A stretch of DNA of 64,000 nucleotides, from NCBI GenBank assembly GCA_963965975.1, contig OZ014421.1:749001-813000 (forward strand), read 5' to 3'. The position numbers were made by a program, and so were the translations under genes. Source of the stretch: Xestospongia bergquistia. Its lineage: Eukaryota > Porifera > Demospongiae > Haplosclerida > Petrosiidae. Under the pieces are notes generated by a model. It saw only the letters and a list, made by a program, of their open reading frames with translations, was not told the DNA's origin and did no database searches. Shown one piece after another: positions 62,558 through 64,000 of this stretch (positions are counted from its first letter, which is position 1; each line of letters begins with the position of its first letter).

Positions 62558-62780
62558 GTGGACACTCAGTCCTCAATCATCCATGTAGATGATAATGGTA
62601 TAAGTAATGATAATTGTGGCATGGAATCAAGTTCTTGTAAGAATCTTACTTATACTATATGCATAACCTCTGTTGTTAATATCAAACCAGGTCAATATGA
62701 ATTACTAGCATCAATAGTAGGAGGACATAGGCTCAGATGAATCAGTGTGGGGTAGCTGATTACGATAAAGATGAATAAAT
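62558..62780 (+). pseudogene. Chimeric scrap: beta-helix-type N-terminus joined to NHL end
   Basis: The first 60 codons read SIIHVDDNGISNDNCGMES then SCKNLTYT and IKPGQYELL, resembling the mature start of repeat-type surface proteins (NG-x-SC...PC-x-NLSY...). Directly after the stop, ATCAGTGTGGGGTAGCTGAT matches the final NHL blade (SVWVAD) with one inserted base. It is a short recombinant of pieces from both families. Confidence 0.5.
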
Positions 62781-62978
62781 ATTAAAAGCTAAACATCACC
62801 ATTTTTATGTTGTAGTTTTATTATTGTATCTTCAAATTTGTACCAGCCCATGCAAGAAAATTTTTAAATACTTTCAAAATTTTTTACTTAAATTTAAATT
62901 AAACACAGGTCCCAACATTTATTAATTGTTATAACAAGTAATAGTCGTTGTAATTATGTGGAATAATGTTAATATTTT

Positions 62979-63977
62979 CTATTGTTCTGGTCTGTGTCCA
63001 TTTAATATAAAAATACTTTCTGTCGGTCTGAAACAAAACATATAACATGACATCATCATGACATCATCACATCATACCTGTCATTGCTATCCACTTCTAC
63101 TAAACTCATTCTCTGAACTACATTTAGTCCTGAACATACACGTCCAAATATGGTATGTTTACCTTAAAAGGAAGACAAGCATTAACCAAAGATATAAGGT
63201 ACTCTCTGATTTGTTGTAATGTAATAGAGCATCACTTATTTTAGACACCATTCTGTTATGCCCACAATTCCTTACAGGCAATGATAGAACAAGTAGAAAC
63301 CAGGCCACAGCAAGCCAATCAATGTGAGTGGGTGAGTTATAAAGAATGTGGCACTTACCATCTAACCACTGTGTTGGAGCTAATGTAATAAAGAACTGAC
63401 TGCCATTAGTATTAGGACCACTATATAAGAAATATTTCTTTAATGATGATGTCTTTATGATGTCATCGTTACCTATTTGCCATAGAAACAATACCAGCAC
63501 CAGAATGTTTTAATTCATCTGATATCTCATCTTCAAAATAACCCCTTTTAATTAACTATGACTAATGGTAATTAAATAATACAATAACATACCCATATAT
63601 GGAAGAACCCCCTCGGCCAGTACCTGTAGGATCTCCCCCTTGAATAATAAAATCCTGTAATCTTATAGTTAATTAATTAATAATATTAAAAATAGGGACT
63701 TTACTTTTACTATTCTGTGAAACTTGACATTCTTATAATAACCAGTCAATGCCTATAGTGACCCCAATAATAATAAATAATTATCAAGCATTTCCTTTAA
63801 TAGGTATCCTTTAATACTTAGGGAGTGTAGATGTATATAGTACACAGTAAATATAGACTTCTTATGGTATTCGTATCTCCAGTCCGAGTCATTTTTTCTT
63901 TTATTACTTACTAATTCAGCAAAGTTCCTACACGTTTTTGGCGCGTGCTTCCAATACAGTTCAAAGGAAATGGGTCC
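62979..63977 (-). CDS. PPIL1: PPIL1-like cyclophilin, 5' end outside window
   Basis: Seven exons in the window: 63912-63977, 63705-63752, 63593-63654, 63473-63544, 63359-63420, 63078-63162, 62979-63027; 147 residues; the start lies beyond the right edge. It encodes a peptidyl-prolyl cis-trans isomerase. Catalytic core [14 protein letters not shown] (the Arg of the active site), [16 protein letters not shown] and KHTIFGRV are all present. [17 protein letters not shown] is diagnostic of PPIL1, a nuclear cyclophilin bound to SKIP in the spliceosome. The C-terminus differs from the usual RPVDDVKI ending (RPTESIFIL...), so the last exon may be divergent or an alternative. Acceptor of the exon at 63544 is weak (AAAAG). 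Confidence 0.88.
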
Positions 63978-64000
63978 CTAAATATAGTAATCATTGCATA

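Overview
The window looks like AT-rich nuclear DNA of an early-branching animal, most likely a demosponge of the Amphimedon type. The signs are split genes with short GT-AG introns (50 nt in one TRIM gene), tandem TRIM-NHL genes with filamin domains, a SAMHD1 dNTPase and a PPIL1 cyclophilin, both rich in introns, and large lineage-specific families in tandem arrays. No prokaryotic operon, rRNA, tRNA or CRISPR array was seen. The organism call is inference from gene content.

Positions 1-18.5 kb: a minus-strand tandem cluster of very large intronless genes. Three are intact (1366-4971, 9321-12929, 14023-17694; 1201-1223 aa). Each encodes a signal peptide, a GGG/NN-rich repeat ectodomain that is probably a right-handed beta-helix, a Cys-rich juxtamembrane module, about seven membrane helices and a short acidic tail. 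Two decayed copies lie at 1-445 and 5838-8376. The start and the membrane part are conserved between copies and the middle is divergent.

Positions 18.5-33.2 kb: two MITE-like insertions, then a tandem array of about 2.8-3.2 kb units (19.4-31.5 kb). Each unit carries a minus-strand multi-exon gene for a small type I membrane protein and, on the plus strand, a decayed scrap of an NHL propeller. Units 2 and 3 keep open ectodomain exons but have lost exon 6 and most of the cytoplasmic tail. Unit 4 keeps the whole 218-aa tail but is broken upstream. A diverged direct repeat and a 313-bp foldback follow.

Positions 33.2-49.1 kb: an NHL-only gene and three TRIM-NHL genes (RING, two B-boxes, coiled coil, filamin, NHL), all plus strand, each with a tiny first exon. 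Between the second and third TRIM genes lie a small 87-aa gene and a 14-exon SAMHD1 homologue without a SAM domain (42273-45337, minus), which I assembled exon by exon.

Positions 49.1-61.5 kb: gene-poor sequence with three tandem copies of a unit carrying a small secreted cysteine-rich peptide gene: intact at 52344-53126, deleted at 56515-56771, intact at 59662-60416. All three keep the same promoter elements. Positions 61.5-64 kb: a duplicated PPIL1 exon, a chimeric pseudogene scrap, and a PPIL1-like cyclophilin gene that runs off the right edge.

The gene content (variable surface proteins, small receptors, TRIM-NHL proteins, SAMHD1, secreted Cys-rich peptides, many broken copies) resembles a birth-and-death defence or recognition neighbourhood. 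That function is inferred, not shown. A 16-bp core motif occurs about 95-105 bp upstream of two TRIM-NHL genes and also in the 5' flanks of all three intact beta-helix genes, linking the two families.
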